NCBI GenBank assembly: GCA_018262315.1
Contig: JAGSPS010000001.1
Coordinates: 1 to 28,233 of the forward strand
Length of the DNA: 28,233 nucleotides
Source: Deltaproteobacteria bacterium
GTDB lineage: Bacteria > Myxococcota_A > UBA9160 > PR03
Reading direction: 5' to 3'
Shown: piece by piece, positions 15,921 through 23,230 of the stretch
How the letters are laid out: every line of letters starts with the position of its first letter
Position numbering within the stretch: position 1 is the stretch's first letter
Notes under the pieces: generated by a model
What the model was told of the DNA's origin: nothing
Database searches by the model: none
The model's input: the letters and a program-made list of their open reading frames with translations, nothing else
Translations under genes and position numbers: made by a program

Positions 15921-16973
15921 TCAGTGGCTCCGCATGTGCTCGAGCAGCGGGGCGCTCGCCTTGCCGTCGACGAGCAGGCCCTGCGCGCGCTGATACTCCT
16001 GGATCGCCGTGCGCGTCCTCGGGCCCATCGCGCCGTCGGGAGATCCCGCCGGGAGATAGCCGTGGCGGACCAGTTCGCCCTGGATGTCGTTGACCAGGTC
16101 GCTGCGCGTCGCGCTGCCGCGGCGCTGCTCGTAGAGATCGTTCGGCTGGGTCGCTCCGATCTGCGCGACGAGCTTGTTGTGCGCGTCGAGCAGCGCGGCT
16201 GCGATCAGCTTACCCTCGGCGGTGTTGCCGTAGCCGCTCACGCCGCCGATGCCCGCGACGCCGCCGCCCCAACCGCCGAGCCCGACGCCGGCGCCGAAGT
16301 CGCGCACCTTCGCCGAACCTTCCGAGACGCCCACCTGGACGCCGCTCTGCGCGTCGGTCAGGAACAGCGTCGTCTGGGCCTCTTTGATGCGCATGCTGCC
16401 GAGTGCGCCGCCGACGATCGCTCCGCTGCCGCCGCCGATCAAACCGCCGATGGCCGTGCCTAGTGCAGCGCCGCCCGCGTTCGGGTTGGAGAAGATCACG
16501 TTGGGCGTCAGCAGGTACTGCGTCGTAATCATCTTGCCGCGGGCCGTCTGCGAGCCCTGCCGCAGCATTCCGCTCTGCCGCAGGTACTCCTCCTGCTCGA
16601 TGTTGCGCATCGCGGCTCCGCGGTCGACCACCTTGAAGCAACCCGACTGCGACATGATCAGGCGCAGCATCGGAAGCGGGGACGAGAGGCCGAGAGTCTG
16701 CAGTCCCGTCAGCGCCTCGGGGCTCGCCTCGACGAGTGCGGCCGTGCCGATCGGACGGCTGCAGCGCACGAGCTGATGGGAAGCGCCCTGGGCGCCCGCG
16801 GATCCGCCGGATCCCGTCACCACCGAGCCGCCCTGGCCCAACTGCGGAGTCCCCTGACAGGCAAGTACGGCGAAGGCCAGCACGAATGCCACGCTCGAGC
16901 GGGCCGCCGCACCGTTCCCGCGCGGGCGCAGCGCACCCGATCCCGCAAAGAATCCCCAACGCGTCCGCTTCAT
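15921..16973 (-). CDS. CsgG-family lipoprotein with C-terminal peptidoglycan-binding domain
   Basis: The 350-residue precursor has a long N-region, a hydrophobic segment and a lipobox ending at Cys39 (AFAVLAC). The core matches CsgG/HfaB-type proteins: LPMLRLIMSQSGCFKVVDR, the NIEQEEYL segment, TTQYLLTPNVIFSNP, then a Gly-zipper-like stretch (GGAALGTAIGGLIGGG) and TTLFLTDAQSGVQVG. Residues ~292-350 form a PG_binding_1-like domain (LVRHGYLPAGSPDGAMGPRT, AIQEYQRAQGL). CsgG proteins form an outer-membrane pore that secretes curli subunits; the added wall-binding domain would anchor it to peptidoglycan. ATG 16973 is preferred to GTG 16985 because AGGTGGGG precedes it. It follows the repeat protein by 75 bases on the same strand. 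Confidence 0.82.
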   Translation of the reverse strand: MKRTRWGFFAGSGALRPRGNGAAARSSVAFVLAFAVLACQGTPQLGQGGSVVTGSGGSAGAQGASHQLVRCSRPIGTAALVEASPEALTGLQTLGLSSPLPMLRLIMSQSGCFKVVDRGAAMRNIEQEEYLRQSGMLRQGSQTARGKMITTQYLLTPNVIFSNPNAGGAALGTAIGGLIGGGSGAIVGGALGSMRIKEAQTTLFLTDAQSGVQVGVSEGSAKVRDFGAGVGLGGWGGGVAGIGGVSGYGNTAEGKLIAAALLDAHNKLVAQIGATQPNDLYEQRRGSATRSDLVNDIQGELVRHGYLPAGSPDGAMGPRTRTAIQEYQRAQGLLVDGKASAPLLEHMRSH

Positions 16974-17048
16974 CGATCCCCCCACCTTCTGTTTCTGTTG
17001 CGCAGCGCTGCGATCCGTCTCCGCAGGGTCGTCGCGATCCAGCGATCG

Positions 17049-17468
17049 CTAACGATCCTTGGCTCCTGCGTCCTTCTTCTCGATCGTGTAGCCGCCGCCG
17101 AAGTTCGGCTTCACTTCCGTCTTCGATCCGCCCTCGGTCTCCACCGTATAGCCGCCGCCGAACTTGGGCTGCACCGTGGTGGTGGGGCCGTGCTCCTTCT
17201 CGACCGTGTAGCCGCCGCCGAACTTGGGTCGCACCGTCGTTGTTCCAGGGCTCTCGATTTCGTGGACGATCACCGGGTCGGGAAGCGGATCGCGGCGCTT
17301 CTTGCCCTCGAGATCGACGATCACGCCGGGCTGGGGCTTGCCCGCCTTGCCGTTTTCAATGGGGACGCCGACCACGACATCCGTCGTCTGGGCACGGGCC
17401 GCCGGAGTCGCCCCGAGACCCGCGAGCATCGCTGCGACGAGACCCGCACGGAGCACTAGCGCGCGCAT
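17049..17468 (-). CDS. Small secreted protein with three 20-residue FGGGYTVE repeats
   Basis: I do not recognise a named family. The 139-residue precursor has a signal peptide (MRALVLRAGLVAAMLAGLG, likely cleaved after AARA-Q near residue 27). A Pro/Lys/Asp-rich segment (PIENGKAGKPQPGVIVDLEG) follows. Residues 77-96, 97-116 and 117-136 are three consecutive 20-residue repeats of the form T-x-V-x-P-x-FGGGYT-[VI]-E-x-[EK]. ATG 17468 has GGAGG six bases upstream; a longer frame to 17585 lacks this. The repeats are rich in Gly, Tyr and beta-branched residues, suiting stacked beta-strands. The CsgG-family gene directly downstream on the same strand suggests that it may be an exported substrate or surface partner; this is inference. 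Confidence 0.8.
   Translation of the reverse strand: MRALVLRAGLVAAMLAGLGATPAARAQTTDVVVGVPIENGKAGKPQPGVIVDLEGKKRRDPLPDPVIVHEIESPGTTTVRPKFGGGYTVEKEHGPTTTVQPKFGGGYTVETEGGSKTEVKPNFGGGYTIEKKDAGAKDR
17081..17245 (-). repeat. Tandem 60-bp repeat coding for the FGGGYTVE units
   Basis: The block GTAGCCGCCGCCGAA recurs with an exact 60-base period; its GCCGCCGCCG core ends at 17100, 17160 and 17220. Third-position differences between copies show that the repeat is not brand-new. It encodes the three 20-residue repeats of the secreted protein. Confidence 0.85.
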
Positions 17469-17587
17469 CGAACACCTCCAAGGTTCTGGAGCGCGCACAG
17501 GATGGCGCGGATCGGGCGCGAGCGGCAGCCCCCATCCGGGCTCGGTTGCGGTCTTGCGCAGCCGTCCGTCATGCTCGCACCGCATCC

Positions 17588-18973
17588 ATGCGCAAGAACG
17601 CTCCTTCGCACCCCCCCCATCCCAGCGAGCCTGTTCGGCTGCTCGTCAGCGATATTGAAGGGCGCATCTATGACCATCCGGATCTGCTGCTCGCCGGCGT
17701 CCGCGGCGCGCGGGCCGAGGCGATCGCTGCGGAGGAGTTGATCCCGCTGCCACGCGGCAGCGACCTCTTCACGCTGCCCGGCCGCGCGCCGGTCGGGCTC
17801 GATCCGGCGAGCGGCGCGCCGCTCGCCGTGTCGCGTTGGGAAGGCGGCGAGGCGCGCGCGGTGGCGGCGTTCCTCGCGCCGGCGCACACGGCGGGTCATC
17901 ACGCGGCGTGGCGCACGCGACGAGGCGCACCGGCCTTGCCGCTCTACGCATACACGGCGGTCGGCTGGGGGGACGACCAGTACTGGACCAGTGCGTTCCG
18001 CTGCGACGACGACCGCCGTCAGGACCCGTGGCGCTTTTCGCAGCCGCGCATCGAAGCCGGCGTCGCGAAAATGAAGATCGAGCTGCCGCGCAATCGCGTC
18101 GTGCGGCAGCTCGAGCGCTGCGCACTCGAGTATGGCTGTCGCGCGGCGCAGAACTTCTTCCTCGGCCGTCACGAGGGGCCGCTGCCGGTGTCGATCGCGT
18201 GCAACGCCCAATGCGTCGGCTGTATCTCGCTGCAGCCGGACGGCGCCTTTCGCGCCAGTCACGACCGGCTCGGCATCGCACCGACGCCGCGTGAGGTGGC
18301 CGACGCCGCGCTTGCGCACTTCGCGCGCGTGCCGCGCGGCGTGGTGAGCTTCGGGCAGGGCTGCGAGGGCGAGCCGGCGCTCTTCGGCGCGATCCTCGTC
18401 GAAGCCACGCGCCGGATCCGTGCTGCGGGCGCGCGCGGCACGATCAATCTCAACACCAACGCCAGTCGCCCCGACGTGGTGCGCGCGCTCTGTGACGCCG
18501 GGCTCGACGCGATGCGCGCCAGCCTGAACTCGCCGCGCCCGAAGGTCTACGCCGCCTACTACAATCCGCGCGGCTACTCGTTCGCCGACGTCGAGGAGAG
18601 CATCTCGGTCGTCGTGCGCGCGGGCGGGCACGCTTCGCTCAACCTGCTCTGCTTCCCGGGCGTCACCGACACGGACGCCGAACTCGAAGCGCTCACTGGG
18701 CTGATCGAACGCACGGGCCTGCAGATGATTCAGCTGCGCAACCTGAATCTCGATCCCGAGCTGTATCGCAAGGTGTTGCCGCGCGGGACGCTCCGGCCCG
18801 GTCGGGGCATGCGCTGGTTGCGAGACGCGCTGGCGCGACGCTTCCCCGAAATGCGCTTCGGGTACTTCAATCCCGCCGTTCGCAAGCGCGCTTCGTTCGC
18901 GCGCGGCGAAGCGAAGGGTTCGGAGCCTCGCGCACTTCGCCGGGCCGACCGCGCGGTGGATTGCGTCAGCTAG
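17588..18973 (+). CDS. Radical SAM protein with a long N-terminal domain
   Basis: The 461-residue protein carries the radical SAM [4Fe-4S] motif C-x3-C-x2-C at Cys205, Cys209 and Cys212 (CNAQCVGC). Downstream are GCEGEP, TINLNTNASRP and the RASLNSPRPKVYAAYYNPRGYS block, in line with a radical SAM TIM-barrel for S-adenosylmethionine binding. The first ~200 residues are unusual. They hold LLVSDIEGRIYDHPDLLLAG, a tryptophan-rich region (GWGDDQYWTSAF) and KIELPRNRVVRQLERCALEYGCRAAQ, none of which I can place. I chose ATG 17588 because the open frame further upstream overlaps the divergent genes. An eight-C run lies 23 bases into the gene. The alpha/beta hydrolase gene follows after nine bases. 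The substrate is unknown. Confidence 0.88.
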   Translation: MRKNAPSHPPHPSEPVRLLVSDIEGRIYDHPDLLLAGVRGARAEAIAAEELIPLPRGSDLFTLPGRAPVGLDPASGAPLAVSRWEGGEARAVAAFLAPAHTAGHHAAWRTRRGAPALPLYAYTAVGWGDDQYWTSAFRCDDDRRQDPWRFSQPRIEAGVAKMKIELPRNRVVRQLERCALEYGCRAAQNFFLGRHEGPLPVSIACNAQCVGCISLQPDGAFRASHDRLGIAPTPREVADAALAHFARVPRGVVSFGQGCEGEPALFGAILVEATRRIRAAGARGTINLNTNASRPDVVRALCDAGLDAMRASLNSPRPKVYAAYYNPRGYSFADVEESISVVVRAGGHASLNLLCFPGVTDTDAELEALTGLIERTGLQMIQLRNLNLDPELYRKVLPRGTLRPGRGMRWLRDALARRFPEMRFGYFNPAVRKRASFARGEAKGSEPRALRRADRAVDCVS

Positions 18974-18982
18974 ATTGCCGCG

Positions 18983-19795
18983 ATGACGCGACTCCGCGTG
19001 CAGTTCATCCACGGTCTCGAGGGCTCGCCCGCGGGCAACAAGTCGCGCGCGCTGGCGGCGGAGTTCGAGGCCATGACGCCCGCGATGGACACGAGCAACT
19101 TCGATGCCTGCGTGGCGCTTCACGCCGAGACGGTTCGCCGCTTCGAGCCGGACGTGCTGGTCGGCTCCTCGTTTGGCGGCGCCGTCGCGCTGGCGCTGCT
19201 GCAGCGCGAGCAGTGGAGCGGGCCCACGCTGCTGCTCGCCCAGGCGGGGCTGCGGCAGGGGCTGCGCGCCAGGATTCCGCCGGGCGTGCTCGTCTGGCTG
19301 GTGCACGCGCGCGGCGACGACGTGGTGCCGATCGCCGACAGTCGCCGTCTCGCGCGCAGCGGATCGCCCGGCTTCGTGCGCCTCTTCGAGGTCGACGACG
19401 ACCACGCGCTGCACGCGTTCGTTGCGAGCGGGCGCCTGGTTTCGATGGTGCGCGAGCTGGCAGACGCCCGGAACGATGTTGCGGAGGGCGGAAGCGCACC
19501 CGGTCGCTTCGAACGCTTCGTCGCGCCGTTTTTCCAGGAACCGACGCTGTGGCCCGTACTCTTCGCGGCCGCCGCGCAAGCGGTGCTGATCGGCGCGGTC
19601 GTGTTGGCGTTCGGGCTGCGCTCGCACAACGTGTTCGCGCTCGGCGCGCTGGCGGTCGCGCTCGTGATGAGCGGCGACGTCTTGATCCGTCGCTGGCGCG
19701 CCGGCGTTTTCGGGCGAATTGGCTGGACCGTCGTCTCGCTATGGCTGCTCTCGGCGATCAGCGCGCTGCTCGCGACGCGCCTCGATCTCTTCTGA
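18983..19795 (+). CDS. Alpha/beta hydrolase (YqiA-like) fused to a C-terminal membrane domain
   Basis: The 270-residue protein begins with a small alpha/beta hydrolase of the YqiA/UPF0227 type. FIHGLEGSPAGNKS (8-21) forms the oxyanion region, the nucleophile elbow GSSFGG gives Ser63, the acid is Asp112 or Asp113 in ARGDDVVP, and the base is His141 in VDDDHALHAF. That domain ends near 160. After a linker, three hydrophobic segments follow at about 190-212, 216-236 and 245-264. This tail is not part of normal YqiA proteins and would fix the esterase to the inner membrane. The gene sits nine bases after the radical SAM gene, and its TGA overlaps the ATG of the DUF3108 gene (TGATG). Confidence 0.8.
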   Translation: MTRLRVQFIHGLEGSPAGNKSRALAAEFEAMTPAMDTSNFDACVALHAETVRRFEPDVLVGSSFGGAVALALLQREQWSGPTLLLAQAGLRQGLRARIPPGVLVWLVHARGDDVVPIADSRRLARSGSPGFVRLFEVDDDHALHAFVASGRLVSMVRELADARNDVAEGGSAPGRFERFVAPFFQEPTLWPVLFAAAAQAVLIGAVVLAFGLRSHNVFALGALAVALVMSGDVLIRRWRAGVFGRIGWTVVSLWLLSAISALLATRLDLF

Positions 19796-20841
19796 TGCGG
19801 GGGCCAGGCCGGAGCGCAGCGGCGCTGTTGCTCGTCGCCGCGTACGGCCTTGGTGCGTCGCGCGGATCCGCGCAGGCGCTGCCCGAAGGCTTCCTGCTCG
19901 ACGCTCCGGGTCTGCGCGTGCTCGCGCCAGCGGATCTCGCTGCACAGCCGCCGCGATTTCCCTTCCCGGTCGGCGAGCGACTCGAGTACGCGGTCTCCTG
20001 GTTCGGCGTGCCGGCAGGCGCCGTCGTGATCGAAGTGGCGCGCTTCGTCGAAGCCGAGGGCGCGCGCTACGCGCACGTCGTCGCGACCATACGCACCAAC
20101 AAGCTCTTCTCGGCCGTCTACGAGGTGGACGACCGCAGCGAGGCGTGGATCGATCTCGACCGCTTCGTCACGGTGCGCACGCGCGCCGTCGAGAAGCACG
20201 GGCCCAAGCTCTACGACGAGACGGTCCACTTCGACGCCGCGACACACTTCCTGCACGCCCGGCTCGACAAGCTCCACAAGCGGCAGCGCCGCGACCTCGT
20301 CTTCGATTTCGGTCCCTTCGCCTACGACACTTCGGACCTCGTCTACCTGCTGCGCGCGCTGCCGCTGGCCGAGGGCTATGCGGTCGGCGTTCCCACCTAC
20401 GCCAACCACAAGGTGTTCGAGTTCCGCATCGAGGTGGGTGCGCCGAAGATCGTGTCGAGCAAGGCTTTCGGCACGCAGCTCGCACTCGCGGTTCGGCCCT
20501 CCACGCGGCTCGACGGCAAGCTCTACGCCGGCGGCGAGGGCGTCGTGTGGGTGAGTGGTCCGGCGCGCGTGCCGGTGCGACTCGACGGCTGGATCCGTAC
20601 CGCGCAGAGCAGCTTCCTGGTGCAGGGTCTGCGCGCCGTCCTCACGCGCTACGTCGCGAGCGCCCCGGGGTGGACTCCCGTGCGCGAGCCGGTGGTGGAA
20701 CCCATCACTGCGATTCCGCCAACGCAGGACGGCGTCCCACACTGGGATCCTCCCCCGGCCGTGCGCGCGGCCCGGGCCGCCTCCGGTGTCGCGCCGCACG
20801 ACACGACGCAATCACTTCCCACCGAGATCCTGCCCCGTTAG
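19795..20841 (+). CDS. DUF3108 domain-containing exported protein
   Basis: The 348-residue protein has a signal peptide (MRGPGRSAAALLLVAAYGLG, cleaved near Ala-Gln at 26-27). It then has a DUF3108-type region starting FPFPVGERLEYAVSWFGVPAGAVVIEV and continuing through the DETVHFD, VYLLRALPL and KLYAGGEGVVWVS blocks. DUF3108 proteins are periplasmic, beta-rich and of unknown function, often near cell-envelope or lipid genes. The C-terminal ~50 residues are Pro/Ala rich and probably disordered. ATG 19795 overlaps the preceding stop, and the kinase frame opens directly after its TAG. An open frame extends upstream to 18961 but lies over the hydrolase gene. Confidence 0.85.
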   Translation: MRGPGRSAAALLLVAAYGLGASRGSAQALPEGFLLDAPGLRVLAPADLAAQPPRFPFPVGERLEYAVSWFGVPAGAVVIEVARFVEAEGARYAHVVATIRTNKLFSAVYEVDDRSEAWIDLDRFVTVRTRAVEKHGPKLYDETVHFDAATHFLHARLDKLHKRQRRDLVFDFGPFAYDTSDLVYLLRALPLAEGYAVGVPTYANHKVFEFRIEVGAPKIVSSKAFGTQLALAVRPSTRLDGKLYAGGEGVVWVSGPARVPVRLDGWIRTAQSSFLVQGLRAVLTRYVASAPGWTPVREPVVEPITAIPPTQDGVPHWDPPPAVRAARAASGVAPHDTTQSLPTEILPR

Positions 20842-23058
20842 GTGGTATGCTGGCCGGCCGTGCTCGAAGTCACGCTCATTCTCCTCCTCACGCTCTTCGT
20901 CGTGTTCGCGATGCGGCTGCTGCGGAACACAGGGCCGGTTTCGCACTGGGTGACGGCCTGGCTGGCGGCCGTCATCGGCGGCGTGATTCCGTTCGAAATG
21001 CCGACAGTCCCGCATGTCGAGCTGCTCGCGCAGCCGTTCGGACCACTCTATGCGGCGTTGCTGCTGTCCGGTACGCTGGCGCTCGCGCAGAAGCCGATCC
21101 CGCGGTGGTGGCTGCCGGGTGCGCTGGCGTTCGGACTGCTGCGCGTGGCCATGGCGCTGCGCTTCGGCGCGCAGGCCGGGTACGCAATCGGACTCCTCTT
21201 TGGGCCGGCCGCCGTTTTCGCCGCCGTGATCGTCGCGTTTCGCATGGCGCGGAGCGGCGAGTCGGGTCTCGCGGAGCGGCTACTCGCACCGGCGCTGGCG
21301 GTGCTCGCCGTCACGAGCGCCGTGCATCTCTGGTGGCTCACGGCGGGTCGCCCGGTGCTGCAACTCGTCCCGCTCTGGCTCGCGGTTGCGCCGCTGGTGC
21401 TCGCCATCCAGATCCAGGCCACCGGCGACCGGCTGCGCCGCGCGCTGCGTCGCGAGCTCGAGGCACGCGTCGCGGCGCGCACGCGCGAACTGGCTGCGAG
21501 CGAGGAGCGCTACCGCATCATCTCCGAACTCGCGTCCGACTTCGCCTTCAAGTTGCGCATCGACCGTAACGGGTTGCTCACGCGCGAGTGGACGGCGGGG
21601 GCTTTCGAGACCACGCTCGGTTGGCGCCGCGAGGACATCGACGGCCACGGTTGGCTCCGCCTGCTCGAACCCGGCGCGCGCGAACAGTTGAGCGCGGAGT
21701 ACCAGAGCATCCAGCCCTGGCAGCCGGTGGTGGTCGAGCGCCGCCTCGTCGGGAAGGACGGCCAGCCGCGCTGGATCCAGTTGCGGCTCGCACGAGTGGA
21801 GCTGGATCAGCAGGGCAGCGTCGAGGTGATTGGTTCCGCGCGTGACGTCACCGAGCTGACGCGTGCCGAACAGGAGAGCGAGCGGCTGGCGCGGCAAGTC
21901 GAACGAGCCCAGCGGCTGGAGAGCCTCGGCATTCTCGCGGGCGGCATCGCGCACGACTTCAACAATCTGCTCACGGTGATCCGCGGAAGCGCACGGCTCG
22001 CGCTCGACGCGCTACCGGCCGATGCGCCGGCGCGACCGCGCGTAGCGCGCATCGCCGAGGCCGCGCAGCACGCTGCGTCGCTCACCGCGCAGATGCTCGC
22101 CTACGCGGGGAAGTCGTCGCCGAAGCGAAGCCCTCTCGATCTCGGCGTGCTGGTGGCATCGATGGCCGATCTGCTCCGCGCGTCGCTGCCGGAGAGCTGC
22201 GAGTTGGTCGTCGAGCGCGGCAGCGACCTGCTCGCGATCGAGGCCGACGAAAGCGGCATGCAGCAGGTGCTCTTGAACCTCGTGCTCAACGCCTCCGAGG
22301 CGCAGGACGGCGCGATCATGCGCATCGTCGTGCGCACCGCCGTGGTGCAGATCTCGCGCGAGGAACTCCGCGATGCGTTCGGCAACGCAGACGTCGCGCC
22401 CGGCGACGTCGTCGAACTCAGTGTGAGCGACGACGGCCGCGGAATGGACGCCGCCACCGCTGCACGCATCTTCGAACCGTTCTTCAGCACCAAGTTCTCG
22501 GGACGCGGGCTCGGCATGGCGGCGGTGCTCGGCATCGTGCAGGCGCATCGCGGTGCGATCTGCGTCGAGAGCGAGGTGGGGCGCGGCACGCGCGTGCGGG
22601 CGCTGTTCCCGCCGAGCCCGCGACGTCCCGAGGCGATCCCGACGCGGCGCGCACCGGCGGCGGCCGCGAACGGCGGAACCGTGCTGCTCGTCGACGATGA
22701 CGAGGGCATTCTCGAAGTGACGGGCGCGGTGGTGGCGCGCGCGGGCTTTCGCGTGCTCACCGCACGGGGGGGTCGCGAGGCGCTCGATCGCCTGCGCGAA
22801 GCGGGTGTCGACGGCGTCGACGCAGTCGTGCTCGATCTCGCGATGCCCGACATGAGCGGCGAGGAAACCTTCCTGCGCCTGCGCGAACTCCGCGGCGACC
22901 TGCCCGTGATCCTCGTCACCGGCTACGACGCCGCCTCGCTCGCCGATCGCTTCGCCGCCCGCGGTCTCGCCGCGTTCCTCCACAAACCCTGGGAACCCGA
23001 AGACCTGATCGCCACGCTCCGCAAAGTCGTTGACGTGGGGACGTTCCTGGGTCGTTGA
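20842..23058 (+). CDS. Membrane hybrid histidine kinase (7 TM, PAS, HisKA, HATPase, receiver)
   Basis: From GTG 20842 the product is 738 residues; GTG 20860 is an equally plausible start. About seven hydrophobic segments fill residues 7-190. A PAS domain (about 220-338, ending SARDVTEL) follows. The HisKA H-box is GGIAHDFNNLL with phospho-acceptor His371. The ATPase domain has the N-box (NLVLNASEAQ), DDGRGMD and GRGLGMAAVLGI. A C-terminal receiver domain has Asp618-620, phosphorylated Asp665 (VLDLAMPDMSG) and Lys in LHKPWEP. It is a single-protein phosphorelay that would pass a signal to an unlinked response regulator. The gene begins with no gap after the DUF3108 stop. Its last residues (VDVGTFLGR) are encoded by the left arm of an inverted repeat, so the natural C-terminus has been replaced or extended. 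Confidence 0.9.
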   Translation: MVCWPAVLEVTLILLLTLFVVFAMRLLRNTGPVSHWVTAWLAAVIGGVIPFEMPTVPHVELLAQPFGPLYAALLLSGTLALAQKPIPRWWLPGALAFGLLRVAMALRFGAQAGYAIGLLFGPAAVFAAVIVAFRMARSGESGLAERLLAPALAVLAVTSAVHLWWLTAGRPVLQLVPLWLAVAPLVLAIQIQATGDRLRRALRRELEARVAARTRELAASEERYRIISELASDFAFKLRIDRNGLLTREWTAGAFETTLGWRREDIDGHGWLRLLEPGAREQLSAEYQSIQPWQPVVVERRLVGKDGQPRWIQLRLARVELDQQGSVEVIGSARDVTELTRAEQESERLARQVERAQRLESLGILAGGIAHDFNNLLTVIRGSARLALDALPADAPARPRVARIAEAAQHAASLTAQMLAYAGKSSPKRSPLDLGVLVASMADLLRASLPESCELVVERGSDLLAIEADESGMQQVLLNLVLNASEAQDGAIMRIVVRTAVVQISREELRDAFGNADVAPGDVVELSVSDDGRGMDAATAARIFEPFFSTKFSGRGLGMAAVLGIVQAHRGAICVESEVGRGTRVRALFPPSPRRPEAIPTRRAPAAAANGGTVLLVDDDEGILEVTGAVVARAGFRVLTARGGREALDRLREAGVDGVDAVVLDLAMPDMSGEETFLRLRELRGDLPVILVTGYDAASLADRFAARGLAAFLHKPWEPEDLIATLRKVVDVGTFLGR

Positions 23059-23084
23059 CTTAGTTGACTTCAGGAACGTCCCCA
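23036..23084. repeat. REP-like inverted repeat overlapping the kinase 3' end
   Basis: TGGGGACGTTCCTG (23036-23049) and CAGGAACGTCCCCA (23071-23084) are a perfect 14-bp inverted repeat with a 21-base loop. The loop contains GTTGACTT twice (23054-23061 and 23063-23070), and GTTGAC also occurs just before the left arm (23029-23034). The kinase stop codon TGA (23056-23058) is inside the loop. It could act as a transcription terminator. Its complexity and overlap with a coding end suggest a mobile REP-type element. Confidence 0.65.
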
Positions 23085-23138
23085 AGGCAACATGCGCGCC
23101 AGGTCGATTGCACGGTGGGAGCTCCCGACCGGGTCGAA

Positions 23139-23176
23139 TCCTGCTGCGACGCGGGCGTCCCGAAGACGCAGCAGGA
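23139..23176. repeat. Second inverted repeat downstream of the kinase gene
   Basis: TCCTGCTGCG (23139-23148) and CGCAGCAGGA (23167-23176) form a perfect 10-bp stem. The 18-base loop holds an inner palindrome ACGCGGGCGT (23149-23158). Another palindrome, GGGAGCTCCC, lies at 23117-23126. Together with the 23036-23084 repeat this makes the 172-base gap unusually structured; I see no gene in it. Confidence 0.5.
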
Positions 23177-23230
23177 GCGCGCCTGGACCTCGCCGATCTG
23201 GTTCTCGCCTCGGAGCGCCGCAGACTCGCC

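Noticed and set aside
23130..23150. A GGTCGAATCC stretch similar to a tRNA T-arm
   Set aside because: The flanking bases do not pair as a T-stem (only two pairs), and no anticodon arm or acceptor partner is found.
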